The notes: generated from the sequence alone by a model not told the origin. Shown: positions 9,266 to 17,338, numbered from the stretch's first letter. The stretch is 46,252 nucleotides of DNA from Arthrobacter sp. Br18 (GCF_000520555.1 NZ_KI914848.1:19317-65568), one strand, 5' to 3'. Translations and numbers: made by a program.

Positions 9266-9331
9266 GCTCCATACAATGCGTGCGGGCACCGGAAGATTCC
9301 CGTGGTGGAACGGAGTGGTAGAACTGGAGCC

Positions 9332-10225
9332 ATGGAGACTGACCAGCAAGGTGCCGGAGCCGGCCATGGCGGGAGCCTGGTTCCGAAGGTCCCGACCGTC
9401 GGTGACGTTCTAGGCGCCATCGAGGAACTGTGGCCCGAATCCCTCGCGGAGAAATGGGATGCCGTGGGGTTGGTGGCGGGCAGGTCGACCGCACCAGTGC
9501 ACCGGATCCTGTTCGCCGTCGATCCAACCGCAGCTGTTCTTGACGAGGCGCTCGACTGGGGAGCGCAGCTGATCATCTCGCACCACCCGCTGTTCCTGAA
9601 GCCCGTCCACTCGGTGGCAGCGTCCGGGTTCAAGGGCGAGGCCGTGCACCGGCTGATCGAGAGCGGTTGCGCCCTGGTCACCGTCCACACCAATGGCGAC
9701 AGTGCCGTCGGAGGGGTGTCCGACGTCCTCGCGGATGCACTCGGACTCCTGGACGTGCAGCCTCTCGTCCGGGCAGGGAACGGGCTGCCGGAGGAGGGCA
9801 TCGGCCGCGTAGGCAACCTGGCGGACGCCACGACGCTCGGGGACTTCGCCGGAGTGGTGTTCTCCCTGCTGCCGGCGGTTGCGGGTGGAGTGCGGGTGGC
9901 CGGCGACAAGGACGGCCTGATCCGGCGGGTTGCCGTGTGCGGGGGCGCTGGGGACTCACTGTTACCCGAGGTGAGGGCCAGCCGGGCGGACGTGTACGTC
10001 ACGGCCGACCTGCGCCACCATCCGGCGTCAGAGGTACGTGAGGCGGCGGGCAGCGGACGGCCCTACCTCATTGATGTCTCCCACTTCGGGAGCGAATGGT
10101 TGTGGCTGACACCGGCGTCCGCGGCGCTCGGAAACGTGCTCGCCGACCAGGGCTTCGGCGCCGACATCCGGGTCAGCGGCATCAATACCGACCCCTGGGA
10201 CTTCGTCCTCACTCCCGGCTCCTGA
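9332..10225 (+). CDS. NIF3/YbgI-family dinuclear metal centre protein
   Basis: A 297-residue member of the NIF3-like family (often annotated as GTP cyclohydrolase 1 type 2, a role proven only in a few members). The metal-binding residues are visible: the double histidine in ISHHPLFLKPVHSV, HTNGDSAVGGVSDVLA, DLRHHPASEV and, near the C-terminus, DVSHFGSEW. The N-terminal 20 residues are extra and low in conservation; TVGDVLGAIEELWPESLAEKWDAVGL is where similarity begins. GGAG lies directly before the ATG. It is followed by a zinc-ribbon protein and RNase H, a gene order I recognise as common in actinobacteria. The in vivo function is not established. Confidence 0.85.
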   Translation: METDQQGAGAGHGGSLVPKVPTVGDVLGAIEELWPESLAEKWDAVGLVAGRSTAPVHRILFAVDPTAAVLDEALDWGAQLIISHHPLFLKPVHSVAASGFKGEAVHRLIESGCALVTVHTNGDSAVGGVSDVLADALGLLDVQPLVRAGNGLPEEGIGRVGNLADATTLGDFAGVVFSLLPAVAGGVRVAGDKDGLIRRVAVCGGAGDSLLPEVRASRADVYVTADLRHHPASEVREAAGSGRPYLIDVSHFGSEWLWLTPASAALGNVLADQGFGADIRVSGINTDPWDFVLTPGS

Positions 10226-10306
10226 ACGGATTCCCCGCGGGGATCAGTTTCCGGCGGTGCAATAGGCTGAAGGGATCGTCATTCGTCCACAACGCGGAGG
10301 TAACCC

Positions 10307-11047
10307 GTGGCCAAGGCTGCACCAGAGGAACAATTGCGACTGCTCGATCTGCAGGCACTCGATTCACGGCTGAACCAGCTTCAGCGGCAGGCAGAAGTGG
10401 TGCAGAACAATCCGGAACTTGCGGCGCTCAGCGGACGGGTAGCCGCCGTGGACGGCGAGCTGATCCGTGCGAGCACGGAACTGGCGGATCTCGAGCGGGA
10501 GCTGACCCGTGCGGAGGATGACGTGCAGGCGGTGGTGGCGCGGATCGAGCGGGACGAGAAACGCCTCAACAGCGGCCAGGGAACGTCGAAGGATTTGACG
10601 GCACTCCAGAGCGAGGTGGCCTCGTTGACGCGGCGCCGGTCCGATCTGGAGGACGTGGAACTCGACATCATGGAACGCGCCGATACCGCGCGCGCCTCCC
10701 AGCAGACCGTCCAGGAGCGCACGGATACGGTGCGACGCGAATTGAAGGACCTTGAGGACGGGAGGGACGCGGAACTGGCCACCCTCGCCGGGCTGCGGTC
10801 CACGGTGCAGGCCGAGCGGGACGCCCTGGCGGCCACGATCGACGCCCCACTGCTCGCGATCTATGAAAAGACGCTTGCCCGGCGTGGAGTCGGTGCGGCA
10901 CGGCTTTTCCACGGTACGTCCGAGGGGTCCGGGATGCAGCTCAGCCCTGGGGACCTTGCGGAAATCCTGCGCGCCGCACCGGATGACATTGTGATGTGCC
11001 CTGATTCGGGCTGCATCCTGGTGCGCTCCACGGAGTGGGGAAGCTGA
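10307..11047 (+). CDS. Coiled-coil protein with degenerate C-terminal zinc ribbon (C4-type family)
   Basis: A 246-residue protein. Residues about 10-180 form a long coiled coil (regular heptads, rich in Leu, Glu and Arg, for example ELADLERELTRAEDDVQAVV). The C-terminal domain begins at RRGVGAARLFHGTSEG and aligns by position with the zinc-ribbon fold found after this coiled coil. However, the usual first CxxC is replaced by non-cysteines, and only CPDSGC remains near the end. It starts with GTG, 6 bases after GGAGG, with a possible -10 TAGGCT at 10263. It overlaps or abuts the next gene, suggesting co-transcription with NIF3 and RNase H. Function unknown; the family is linked to NIF3 by gene order. 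Confidence 0.75.
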   Translation: MAKAAPEEQLRLLDLQALDSRLNQLQRQAEVVQNNPELAALSGRVAAVDGELIRASTELADLERELTRAEDDVQAVVARIERDEKRLNSGQGTSKDLTALQSEVASLTRRRSDLEDVELDIMERADTARASQQTVQERTDTVRRELKDLEDGRDAELATLAGLRSTVQAERDALAATIDAPLLAIYEKTLARRGVGAARLFHGTSEGSGMQLSPGDLAEILRAAPDDIVMCPDSGCILVRSTEWGS

Positions 11048-11052
11048 TCCCG

Positions 11053-12027
11053 GTGGTGGCTGACTACGAACTGTTCAACCCCCATGCTCCGGCCGAAGGG
11101 CAGGAACCCACCCGTGGTGGGCGGCTGATTGTCGAAGCCGACGGGGGCTCCCGTGGCAACCCGGGCCATGCGGGCTACGGAGCTCTGGTCCGTGATCCGG
11201 CGAGTGGGGCCATTCTCAGCGAAAGAGCGGCGTACATCGGCAAGGCGTCGAACAACGTGGCCGAATACTCCGGCCTCGTGGCAGGGCTGGAACTCGCGCT
11301 GGAAATCGACCCCGGAGCCCGGATCCACGTGAAGATGGACTCGAAACTCGTGGTCGAGCAGATGTCGGGCCGGTGGCAGATCAAGCACGCCGACATGCGC
11401 GTCCTGGCCGGCAAGGCACGCAAGGTGGTGGACCCGCGGAACGTCACCTATGAGTGGATTCCGCGCGAGCGCAACAAGGACGCCGACCGCCTGTCCAACG
11501 AGGCGATGGATGCGGGCATGGCAGGTGTGGACTGGGTACCGCGGAACACCGTCAGGTCCCCTGTGGGGGAAGTGGCCGAATTCCCGAAACTCGACGGCGA
11601 CCCGCCCGTTGCCGCGGCCGGAAGGCCGAAGCTCTCCGGACGCCTGCACCATATCGAGATCTGGGTCGCGGATCTCGACGAGGGGGTCCGGAGCATCGGC
11701 TGGCTGCTCGAGCGCCTCGGTTTCCCCGCACGGGAGAACTGGAAGGACGGCGTCAGCTACGGAGGCGAGGGCTTCTACGTGGTGCTCGAATCCGGGCCCG
11801 ATGTGGCTCCCGAAGGCCACCACCGACGTCGTCCCGGAGTCAACCACCTCGCCTTCGCCGCCGGTACCCGCAGCGAGGTCGACGTGCTTTCGCGGCGCGC
11901 AGCGAGCCACGGGTGGACACTCCTGTTCGCGGATCGGCATCCCTTCGCGGGGGGTCCCGGCCACTATGCCGCCTACCTTGAGAACGAGGACGGCTTCGAG
12001 GTCGAGCTCGTGGCCGACGAGGCCTAA
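11053..12027 (+). CDS. RNase HI fused to a C-terminal VOC (glyoxalase-like) domain
   Basis: One uninterrupted frame codes for two domains. The N-terminal part is an RNase HI that cuts RNA in RNA-DNA hybrids: catalytic acids are in EADGGSRGNPG, NNVAEYSGL, KMDSKLVVEQM and RNKDADRLSN. A proline-rich linker of about 35 residues follows. The last 125 residues (from GRLHHIEIWVADLDEG to FEVELVADEA) form a VOC-family domain with the paired beta-alpha-beta-beta-beta pattern. In many actinobacteria I recall the partner domain at this locus being a phosphatase of the histidine-phosphatase family, so the VOC partner is unusual. The GTG at 11053 follows GGGGAAG and clears the upstream stop; a GTG at 11035 would overlap by 13 bases. 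Confidence 0.8.
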   Translation: MVADYELFNPHAPAEGQEPTRGGRLIVEADGGSRGNPGHAGYGALVRDPASGAILSERAAYIGKASNNVAEYSGLVAGLELALEIDPGARIHVKMDSKLVVEQMSGRWQIKHADMRVLAGKARKVVDPRNVTYEWIPRERNKDADRLSNEAMDAGMAGVDWVPRNTVRSPVGEVAEFPKLDGDPPVAAAGRPKLSGRLHHIEIWVADLDEGVRSIGWLLERLGFPARENWKDGVSYGGEGFYVVLESGPDVAPEGHHRRRPGVNHLAFAAGTRSEVDVLSRRAASHGWTLLFADRHPFAGGPGHYAAYLENEDGFEVELVADEA

Positions 12028-12797
12028 CCGGCCGGTGGCGCGAGGAGGACGTTGAGCTGGAAGCCCCTGCCGTTGCGGGCTGCCTCCAGCTCCGCGGTCC
12101 ACCGCTCCTGAGCCGCCCTCAGCAACTGCGCGGGCGACTCCGGGGCCCTGCCGCGTCGGGTGATGAGATGCCGGACGAGTTCCCCTCGCGTGTGCTTCGC
12201 GAAGTGGGAGACGACGGTCCGCTCACCGTTGCGCTCCTGATAGACGTTTACCGCGACGGTGTTCCCCGGCGGCGGCGACCAGGCAGCTGCATAGGTGCTC
12301 GACCTGCAGTCGATGACGAGCGACGGCCCCGCGTGCGCACGGAGGGGCTCATCCAGAACGCGTTTCCAGAACGACGCGAGCCGCCCGGTCCCCGGGAGAT
12401 CCACCGACATGGACAGCCGGTACGCGGGGATCGGATCGCCGAACCGTAGTGCGCCCCAGAGCGCCGAGACGATGACGATGTGCTCCCGCGCTTTCTCCTT
12501 CTGCCGGGGAGTCAGATGAGGGTAGTCGAGGGCGTCGTACAGCACGCCCGAGTAGACATCATGCGCCGGACCCGACGGCTCGACGTCGAGCCGGCGGTTC
12601 CGCTTCACGTCCTCCGCAAGCGAGGAGCCGACCCCGAGGATTCGATGCGCATCAGGATGGCCGCTCGTGTGGCGAAGGGCAGCCAGTACCTCCGTGCGGG
12701 CGTCGTTGAGCGCCGGGAAATGGAGGTTGGACAGGGAAATCGGGAGTCCCTCGGATACCGCCGTTTTTCCTTCGGAGGGGGGAAGCAGGATCAGCAC
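12024..12797 (-). CDS. yaaA: Peroxide stress protein YaaA (UPF0246 family)
   Basis: A 257-residue member of the YaaA family, which in E. coli lowers free iron under peroxide stress and binds DNA. The N-terminus has the hallmark LILLPPSEGKT, followed by YSGVLYDALDY, the conserved ALWGALRFGDPIPAYRLSM and VIDCRSSTYAAAW. The GTG start at 12797 gives the canonical N-terminus. TAAAGT lies 7 bases upstream, so the transcript is probably leaderless. The stop overlaps the end of the RNase H-VOC gene by 4 bases, tail to tail. The frame is open upstream to 13112, but that stretch crosses the RNase P RNA and is not coding. Confidence 0.85.
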   Translation of the reverse strand: MLILLPPSEGKTAVSEGLPISLSNLHFPALNDARTEVLAALRHTSGHPDAHRILGVGSSLAEDVKRNRRLDVEPSGPAHDVYSGVLYDALDYPHLTPRQKEKAREHIVIVSALWGALRFGDPIPAYRLSMSVDLPGTGRLASFWKRVLDEPLRAHAGPSLVIDCRSSTYAAAWSPPPGNTVAVNVYQERNGERTVVSHFAKHTRGELVRHLITRRGRAPESPAQLLRAAQERWTAELEAARNGRGFQLNVLLAPPAG

Positions 12798-12804
12798 CGC
12801 ACCT

Positions 12805-12810
12805 ACTTTA
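12805..12810 (-). promoter_or_regulatory. -10 box, probable leaderless start of yaaA
   Basis: TAAAGT on the minus strand, 7 bases before the GTG at 12797. Confidence 0.45.
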
Positions 12811-12875
12811 CCGAAGGCACACCGCCGAACGGCACCGAGGGCGCAGTGCCGGCCTCCCCGGGCCTTCGGACGCCG

Positions 12876-12881
12876 TACAAT
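12876..12881 (+). promoter_or_regulatory. -10 box of rnpB
   Basis: TACAAT ends 7 bases before the first base of helix P1 of the RNase P RNA (12889), the expected distance to the transcription start. The -35 is not recognisable. Confidence 0.6.
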
Positions 12882-12888
12882 CGAACTC

Positions 12889-13296
12889 GGATGGGTCGAC
12901 CAGGCGGCCGCGTTGGAGGAGTGCCGTGCATTCGGCACGAAAACCACCGAGGAACGTCCGGGCTCCGCAGGGCAGGGTGGTGGGTAACGCCCACTCGGGG
13001 TAACCCGCAGGCCAGTGCCACAGAAAATAGACCGCCTTCCGCCGCATACCGGCAGGAGGGTAAGGGTGAAACGGTGGTGTAAGAGACCACCAGCGTGCCG
13101 GGTGACCGGCACGGCTCGGTAAACCCCACCCGGAGCAAGGCCAGACAGTGCGCGTGATCAGGGCTGCCCGCCCGAGTGCACGGGTAGGCCGCTGGAGGGC
13201 GTCGGCAACGGCGTTCGTAGATGGATGGCCGCCACTCCCGCACCGGCGACAGTGCGGGATGACAGAACCCGGCGTATCGGTCGGCCCATCCCCATT
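12889..13296 (+). ncRNA. rnpB: RNase P RNA component, bacterial class A
   Basis: The catalytic RNA that trims the 5' leader of pre-tRNAs. Helix P1 is a 13-bp pairing between GGATGGGTCGACC (12889-12901) and GGTCGGCCCATCC (13279-13291). The universally conserved elements are present: GAGGAACGTCCGGGCTCC (P3/P4 region), the cruciform segment AACGCCCACTCGGGGTAACC, ACAGAAAATAGACCGCC, GTAAGGGTGAAACGGTGGTG, AAGAGACCACCAGC, GTAAACCCCACCCGGAGCAA and, near the 3' end, GACAGAACCCGGC. About 405 bases is a normal actinobacterial length. The 3' end is set from P1 and is good to a few bases. Reading frames across this stretch are not real. Confidence 0.95.
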
Positions 13297-13350
13297 CCAA
13301 GTAGTCGAACGCAAAAGCAGGTAGCGCTTACTGTGTCCCTCGTGCAGCGC

Positions 13351-13392
13351 CCCCAGTAGTTTTCGGAGACAACGGAAACTAGTCATCTGGGG
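13351..13392 (+). promoter_or_regulatory. Hairpin abutting the start of the secreted-protein gene
   Basis: CCCCAG (13351-13356) can pair with CTGGGG (13387-13392), and AGTTTTC (13358-13364) with GGAAACT (13374-13380), leaving an asymmetric bulge. The outer stem covers the only purine-rich stretch that could act as ribosome binding site and touches the GTG at 13392. There is no U tract, so a plain terminator of rnpB is less likely than a leader structure. TACTGT at 13330 could be a -10 box. Confidence 0.4.
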
Positions 13393-14006
13393 TGGCAATC
13401 GTGCAGAACTCACTCATCGGTCCGGTCTTGGCAATCAGCGGCATGCTTCTGGTGGCTCTCCTGCCGGGTACCGGCAGTACGATTCCTGGCGGGCAGTCTT
13501 CCCAGGGCGAACCGTCATCCGAGACCTCTCCTCCCGCTGCGGTTCCGGCCACTGCGCCAGCTGTGGAACCCGTGCCCGTTCGACCGGCTCCGGATACTGC
13601 AGCTGACGACGCGGGCAGTGCGATCGCTGGCGAGGCGGGCAGTGCGGTAGCAGAGGCGGGCAGCGCGGTAGCAGAGGCGGGCAGTGGAATGGGCGGCGAT
13701 CTTCCTCCTGAGTTGCTTCCGAGCCCGCCCTACCCTTCCTGTCCCGTTACTGAACTGGGTAACTGGTGGACTGATCCCGCCGACCCGTATAGCTGCCTGC
13801 CTCCTGAGTCACGGGGTTTCTCCGAGCCGGTGCCGCCGGTGGGCCCGGGCGACTGGACACCCTGGGGCCCGGCGCCGGCCGAGCCCTCAGGGGATTGCCG
13901 GGTCGACGGCACGCAACGGTGTGAGGTGCTCATCATGGGGCAGACCTACGTAGTGACGTTCAGTGATGGCAAGCCCCTGCACGTCTATGAGGTGGCCCCC
14001 GGCTGA
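13392..14006 (+). CDS. Secreted or membrane-anchored Pro/Ala-rich repeat protein, unknown function
   Basis: A 204-residue protein with an N-terminal hydrophobic segment (about residues 9-26) that looks like a signal peptide or anchor without a lipobox. A disordered stretch follows, rich in Pro, Ala, Ser and Glu, with a repeated AGSAVAE unit (residues about 75-98). The C-terminal 90 residues hold four cysteines (SCPVT, YSCLP, GDCRV, QRCEV), enough for two disulfides, several tryptophans, and end in a compact beta-rich piece (LIMGQTYVVTFSDGKPLHVYEV). The start is either GTG 13392 or GTG 13401. It sits alone between rnpB and an MFS gene. I do not recognise the family. Confidence 0.65.
   Translation: MAIVQNSLIGPVLAISGMLLVALLPGTGSTIPGGQSSQGEPSSETSPPAAVPATAPAVEPVPVRPAPDTAADDAGSAIAGEAGSAVAEAGSAVAEAGSGMGGDLPPELLPSPPYPSCPVTELGNWWTDPADPYSCLPPESRGFSEPVPPVGPGDWTPWGPAPAEPSGDCRVDGTQRCEVLIMGQTYVVTFSDGKPLHVYEVAPG
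13632..13687 (+). repeat. 21-base in-frame tandem repeat in the secreted protein
   Basis: The unit GAGGCGGGCAGTGCGGTAGCA is given by position: copies at 13632-13652 and 13653-13673 differ at one base, and a partial copy follows at 13674-13687. The unit adds seven residues (EAGSAVA), so copy-number change would keep the frame. Confidence 0.85.
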
Positions 14007-14125
14007 GCGGCAGGGCCCGTGCCCGTTGGAGGTCAGAATACCGTTGCCTAGGGGAACGGTCAACCCCTCTGCAGATTCTTCGTAGGAAACGGTCCTTTTG
14101 GTGAGGTGCGGTGCAACTGCTCCGC

Positions 14126-14131
14126 TACCCT
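14126..14131 (+). promoter_or_regulatory. -10 box, probable leaderless start of the MFS gene
   Basis: TACCCT 6 bases before the ATG at 14138. Confidence 0.5.
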
Positions 14132-14137
14132 GATCCA

Positions 14138-15436
14138 ATGACCGCGAGCACCAGTGACACAACTCACCTTTTGGTGCGGAACCGGAACTTCCGGGCGCTG
14201 TTCATCTCGAGCACCGCGGGGATCTTTGGAAACGCCGTCGCTTCTGTTGCCCTCCCGATCATCGCGGCCGTGGAACTGCAGGCGGGTGACTTCGAGGTGG
14301 CGGCGCTCGCAGGGATGACGTTCCTTCCGTGGCTCCTGTTCGGGCTGGTCATCGGGGTCTGGGTGGACAGGCTTCCGCGCCGTCCGGTGATGGTGTGGTC
14401 GCTGGTCGTCCGCATCGCGGCCCTTGCAAGCCTTCCCTTCGCCTACTGGTCCGGTGCCCTCAGCGTCGCCATGCTGTTCATCGTTGCCTTCATCGCCGGA
14501 GTGACCTCGGTGTTCTTCACCCTAGCCGACCAGGCAATGGTCCAGCAGGCAGTCACCAAGGACGAGTTGATGGAGGGCAACGGCCTGATCACCGGGTCCG
14601 GCGCTGCCGCCGACGCGGCCGGACGTTCCATGGCGGGCTGGCTCACCAGTTCGGCGGGGGCATCCAATTCGCTCCTCATCGAAGTGGGAACGTCTGTCGT
14701 TTCGCTGCTGGCCGTGCGCCGTCTTGACGTAGTGGAGGTGGTGCCCGACAAGGCGGAGCATCGGATCCTCCGTGAGATGGCGGATGGTATGCGCTACACC
14801 TTCAGCACCGCGCCGCTGCGGGCTATCCTGTACAACGCCGCCCTGTGGAACCTCGGTGGCAATATCGCCGCCTCACTGATTGTCCTGCTGGTGCTGCGGA
14901 CCCTCAACGAGTCGCAGGTCTGGCTCGGGCTGCTCCTTGCAGCAACCTCGGTCGGCGGAACCGTGGGCGGGATAACGGTCACCGCGCTGGGAAGAAGGTT
15001 TGGCTCCGGGCCGCTGTGGCGCTGGTCCATGGTGCCCGGTGTCCTGGGTTACGCCTCACTCCTCCTCATGACGCCGGGCTGGGGCATGCTCCCGGGTCTT
15101 CTCGGAATGTTCATCATGGGCGCGAGTGTCGCCTGGAACATCGTGATCGGCATCAGTTTCCGGCAGCGTGTGTGCCCTCCCGGAATGATGGGCCGCCTCG
15201 GTGCGGCGTCGAGGACGGTGAGCTGGGGCATGCTCGCCATTGCCTCCCTGGCCGCGGGAATCCTTGCCGAGCTATTCGGCGTACGGACCGCGATCCTCAT
15301 CGGCATCGGAATCGCCCTTGCAGCGCCGGTGGTGGCCATGCTGGGACCTCTGCGGAATGTCCAGCGGCTGGAAGATCTCGACCAGGGACCCGACCCGGTC
15401 CGAGAATCGGTCGAGGTTCCGCCCGCACCGCGGTAA
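14138..15436 (+). CDS. Major facilitator superfamily transporter (exporter type)
   Basis: A 432-residue membrane protein with twelve predicted transmembrane segments. The N-terminal half shows FRALFISSTAGIFGNAVASVALPII and the loop 2-3 motif GVWVDRLPRRPVM, typical of the EntS/DHA3-like group of drug or siderophore exporters. The central loop (about residues 205-225) is hydrophilic. I chose ATG 14138, which is 6 bases after TACCCT and fits a leaderless mRNA; GTG 14111 would add nine residues. It is convergent with def. Substrate cannot be predicted. Confidence 0.85.
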   Translation: MTASTSDTTHLLVRNRNFRALFISSTAGIFGNAVASVALPIIAAVELQAGDFEVAALAGMTFLPWLLFGLVIGVWVDRLPRRPVMVWSLVVRIAALASLPFAYWSGALSVAMLFIVAFIAGVTSVFFTLADQAMVQQAVTKDELMEGNGLITGSGAAADAAGRSMAGWLTSSAGASNSLLIEVGTSVVSLLAVRRLDVVEVVPDKAEHRILREMADGMRYTFSTAPLRAILYNAALWNLGGNIAASLIVLLVLRTLNESQVWLGLLLAATSVGGTVGGITVTALGRRFGSGPLWRWSMVPGVLGYASLLLMTPGWGMLPGLLGMFIMGASVAWNIVIGISFRQRVCPPGMMGRLGAASRTVSWGMLAIASLAAGILAELFGVRTAILIGIGIALAAPVVAMLGPLRNVQRLEDLDQGPDPVRESVEVPPAPR

Positions 15437-15443
15437 CTGCCGT

Positions 15444-16016
15444 TCAGTGGCCGAACGGGTCGGGATCGACTCCGGGAAGCCAGGTGCGGCCCGGTACGCC
15501 CCATCCCCGGGCAGTGACCGATTTCCGTGCCTTGCGTGCATACCGCGCGTTCAACCGGTCCACGTACAACAGGCCGTCCAGATGGTCGTACTCGTGCTGG
15601 AGGCACCGGGCAAACCAACCGGTCGCCTCGAAAGCCACCGGGCCGCCGTCGCCGTCAAATCCCGAGATCTTCGCCCATTCCGCCCGCCTGAGCGGAAAGG
15701 CCTCGCCGGGCACGGACAGGCACCCCTCGGATTCCTCGGCGGGGTCGGGAGCCGAACCGGGCACCTTGGAGGTGACCAGGGTGGGATTCACCAGGACCCC
15801 GCGGGGCGGCGCGCCGTCGTCGTTCGCCATCGCATAGACGAAGATTCTCAGGCCCACGCCGATCTGCGGCGCAGCCAGGCCCACGCCGTTGGCGACGTCC
15901 ATGGTTTCGAACATGTCGGCGATGAGGGCCCGGAGGTTATCGTCGAAGTGCTCGACGGGCAGCGCGCGCCGGTGCAGGACGGGCTCGCCGGTGATCGTGA
16001 TGGGGTGAACAGCCAT
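15444..16016 (-). CDS. def: Peptide deformylase
   Basis: Removes the formyl group from the N-terminal methionine of new proteins. All three motifs are present: GVGLAAPQIG (residues 44-53), EGCLSVPG with metal ligand C99, and QHEYDHLDG with ligands H141 and H145 and catalytic E142. Length of 190 residues is usual for actinobacterial deformylases. AGGAAGGA precedes the ATG at 16016. The start lies 23 bases after the stop of the acyl-CoA dehydrogenase gene, so the two are probably co-transcribed, though their roles are unrelated. Confidence 0.95.
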   Translation of the reverse strand: MAVHPITITGEPVLHRRALPVEHFDDNLRALIADMFETMDVANGVGLAAPQIGVGLRIFVYAMANDDGAPPRGVLVNPTLVTSKVPGSAPDPAEESEGCLSVPGEAFPLRRAEWAKISGFDGDGGPVAFEATGWFARCLQHEYDHLDGLLYVDRLNARYARKARKSVTARGWGVPGRTWLPGVDPDPFGH

Positions 16017-16039
16017 GGGTCCTTCCTGGTCCTCCGTAA

Positions 16040-17194
16040 TCAGCCGGCGATGGAGCGGCCGACGCTCTCGCGCATGATCTCGCTGGTACCACCGAAGATG
16101 GTGAGCAGCCGGGCTGCGAGGAAGGCCTGCGCAACGGGATATTCAAGGATGTAGCCGTAGCCCCCGTGAAGCTGGAGGCACCGGTCGGTGATCGACTTGA
16201 CCCGCTCGCTCGCCCACAGCTTCGCCCGGGCGGCCGACGCGGCGTCGAGCCTGCCGTCGTTGAACGCGATCATCGCGGCGTCGACGTAGGTTTCGGTCAC
16301 CTCCACCTCGGTCAGGATGTCGGCCAGTGCGAAGCGGGTGTTCTGGAAGTCGATGACGCGCTCCCCGAACGCGTTGCGGTCCCTGGTATAGGCGACTGTC
16401 TGCTCATAGACTGCACGGGCTACCGCCGAGGACGCCACAGCGATCCCGAGGCGTGCCTGCGGAAGCTGTTCGAGGCTGTACCGCAGGCCCTGCCCAACCT
16501 CGCCGACGAGGTTGTTTCCCGGCACCCGGACGTTGTCGAAGAACAGTTCGGACGTGTCGGAGGCCTTGAGGCCCATTTTGTCGAGCTGGCGCCCCGTGGT
16601 GTATCCAGTGGTCTTTTCCACCATGAACAGGGAGAAAGCATCGCTCGACCCCCGGCCGGCGCTGCCGTCGGTCCTGGCCAGGACCAGCGACGCGTCCCCG
16701 CTGATGCCGTTCCCGATGAAGACCTTCTGCCCGCTCAGGAGCCAGTCGTCGCCGTCGCGCACTGCCTTGGTGCGGATCCCCCGCAGGTCGCTGCCGGCAC
16801 CCGGCTCGGTCCAGGCACAGGAGGTGACCTTCTCCCCGGACACCATCCCGGGCAGCCAGCGCTGCTTGAGGTCCTCCGAGCCGTGGGCGAGGAGGTGGGG
16901 GAGGACGAGGTCATCGTGCAGATGGAAGGCGAGTCCGACGGCGAGGTGGTTGCTTCTGGCGAACTCTTCATCGAGCACTGCCCGGAAGCGGTAGTCCGCC
17001 ATGCCGGCGCCGCCGAACTCCTCCGGAACCGCCATCCCGAGAAGTCCCTGTTCACCCGCTGCCTGCCAGAGGCGCCGCGGCATCAGGTGGTCAGCATCCC
17101 ACTGGGCGTAATGCGGCGCCACCTCGCGGGCATTGAACTCCTGCGCAACCTCCCGGAAGAGTTCATGATCCTCCTCGAACACCGTGCGATTCAT
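16040..17194 (-). CDS. Acyl-CoA dehydrogenase (long-chain type)
   Basis: A 384-residue FAD enzyme that introduces the alpha-beta double bond in acyl-CoA. Family marks are CAWTEPGAGSDLRGI in the middle beta domain, the helical C-terminal domain with AFGERVIDFQNTRF, and QLHGGYGYILEYPVAQ. The usual catalytic glutamate position of medium-chain enzymes (IYEGT) reads IFGGTSEIM here, as in long-chain enzymes, where the base comes from another helix, probably in LEQLPQARL. GGAGAGGA lies before the ATG at 17194. The frame extends upstream across the tRNA-His terminator, which is not coding. Expected role is fatty-acid beta-oxidation; chain length is not certain. Confidence 0.9.
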   Translation of the reverse strand: MNRTVFEEDHELFREVAQEFNAREVAPHYAQWDADHLMPRRLWQAAGEQGLLGMAVPEEFGGAGMADYRFRAVLDEEFARSNHLAVGLAFHLHDDLVLPHLLAHGSEDLKQRWLPGMVSGEKVTSCAWTEPGAGSDLRGIRTKAVRDGDDWLLSGQKVFIGNGISGDASLVLARTDGSAGRGSSDAFSLFMVEKTTGYTTGRQLDKMGLKASDTSELFFDNVRVPGNNLVGEVGQGLRYSLEQLPQARLGIAVASSAVARAVYEQTVAYTRDRNAFGERVIDFQNTRFALADILTEVEVTETYVDAAMIAFNDGRLDAASAARAKLWASERVKSITDRCLQLHGGYGYILEYPVAQAFLAARLLTIFGGTSEIMRESVGRSIAG

Positions 17195-17266
17195 GCAGGC
17201 AGTCCTCTCCAACACTGTTCCTTGCGTACCGGACGGACCGGCACCCGACATTCCGGACGGGCAGTC

Positions 17267-17311
17267 AAACGTAAAGCCGCCCCGGAGAGTCTCCGGGGCG
17301 GCTTTACGTTT
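17267..17311 (-). terminator. Perfect 21-bp inverted repeat, terminator of tRNA-His
   Basis: The arms 17267-17287 and 17291-17311 are exact reverse complements with a 3-base loop. On the minus strand the hairpin ends in TTTACGTTTG, 28 bases after tRNA-His. The symmetrical A/T ends would let it work in both directions. Confidence 0.8.
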
Positions 17312-17338
17312 CGGCTGCCATGACAGCCGAACTCGACG

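Noticed and set aside
9313-9331. Leaderless -10 box before the NIF3 gene
   Set aside because: TAGAAC lacks the final T, and a GGAG lies next to the start codon, so the assignment is ambiguous.
12803-13413. Overlapping frames on both strands
   Set aside because: The stretch is the RNase P RNA, shown by conserved core sequences and a 13-bp P1 helix.
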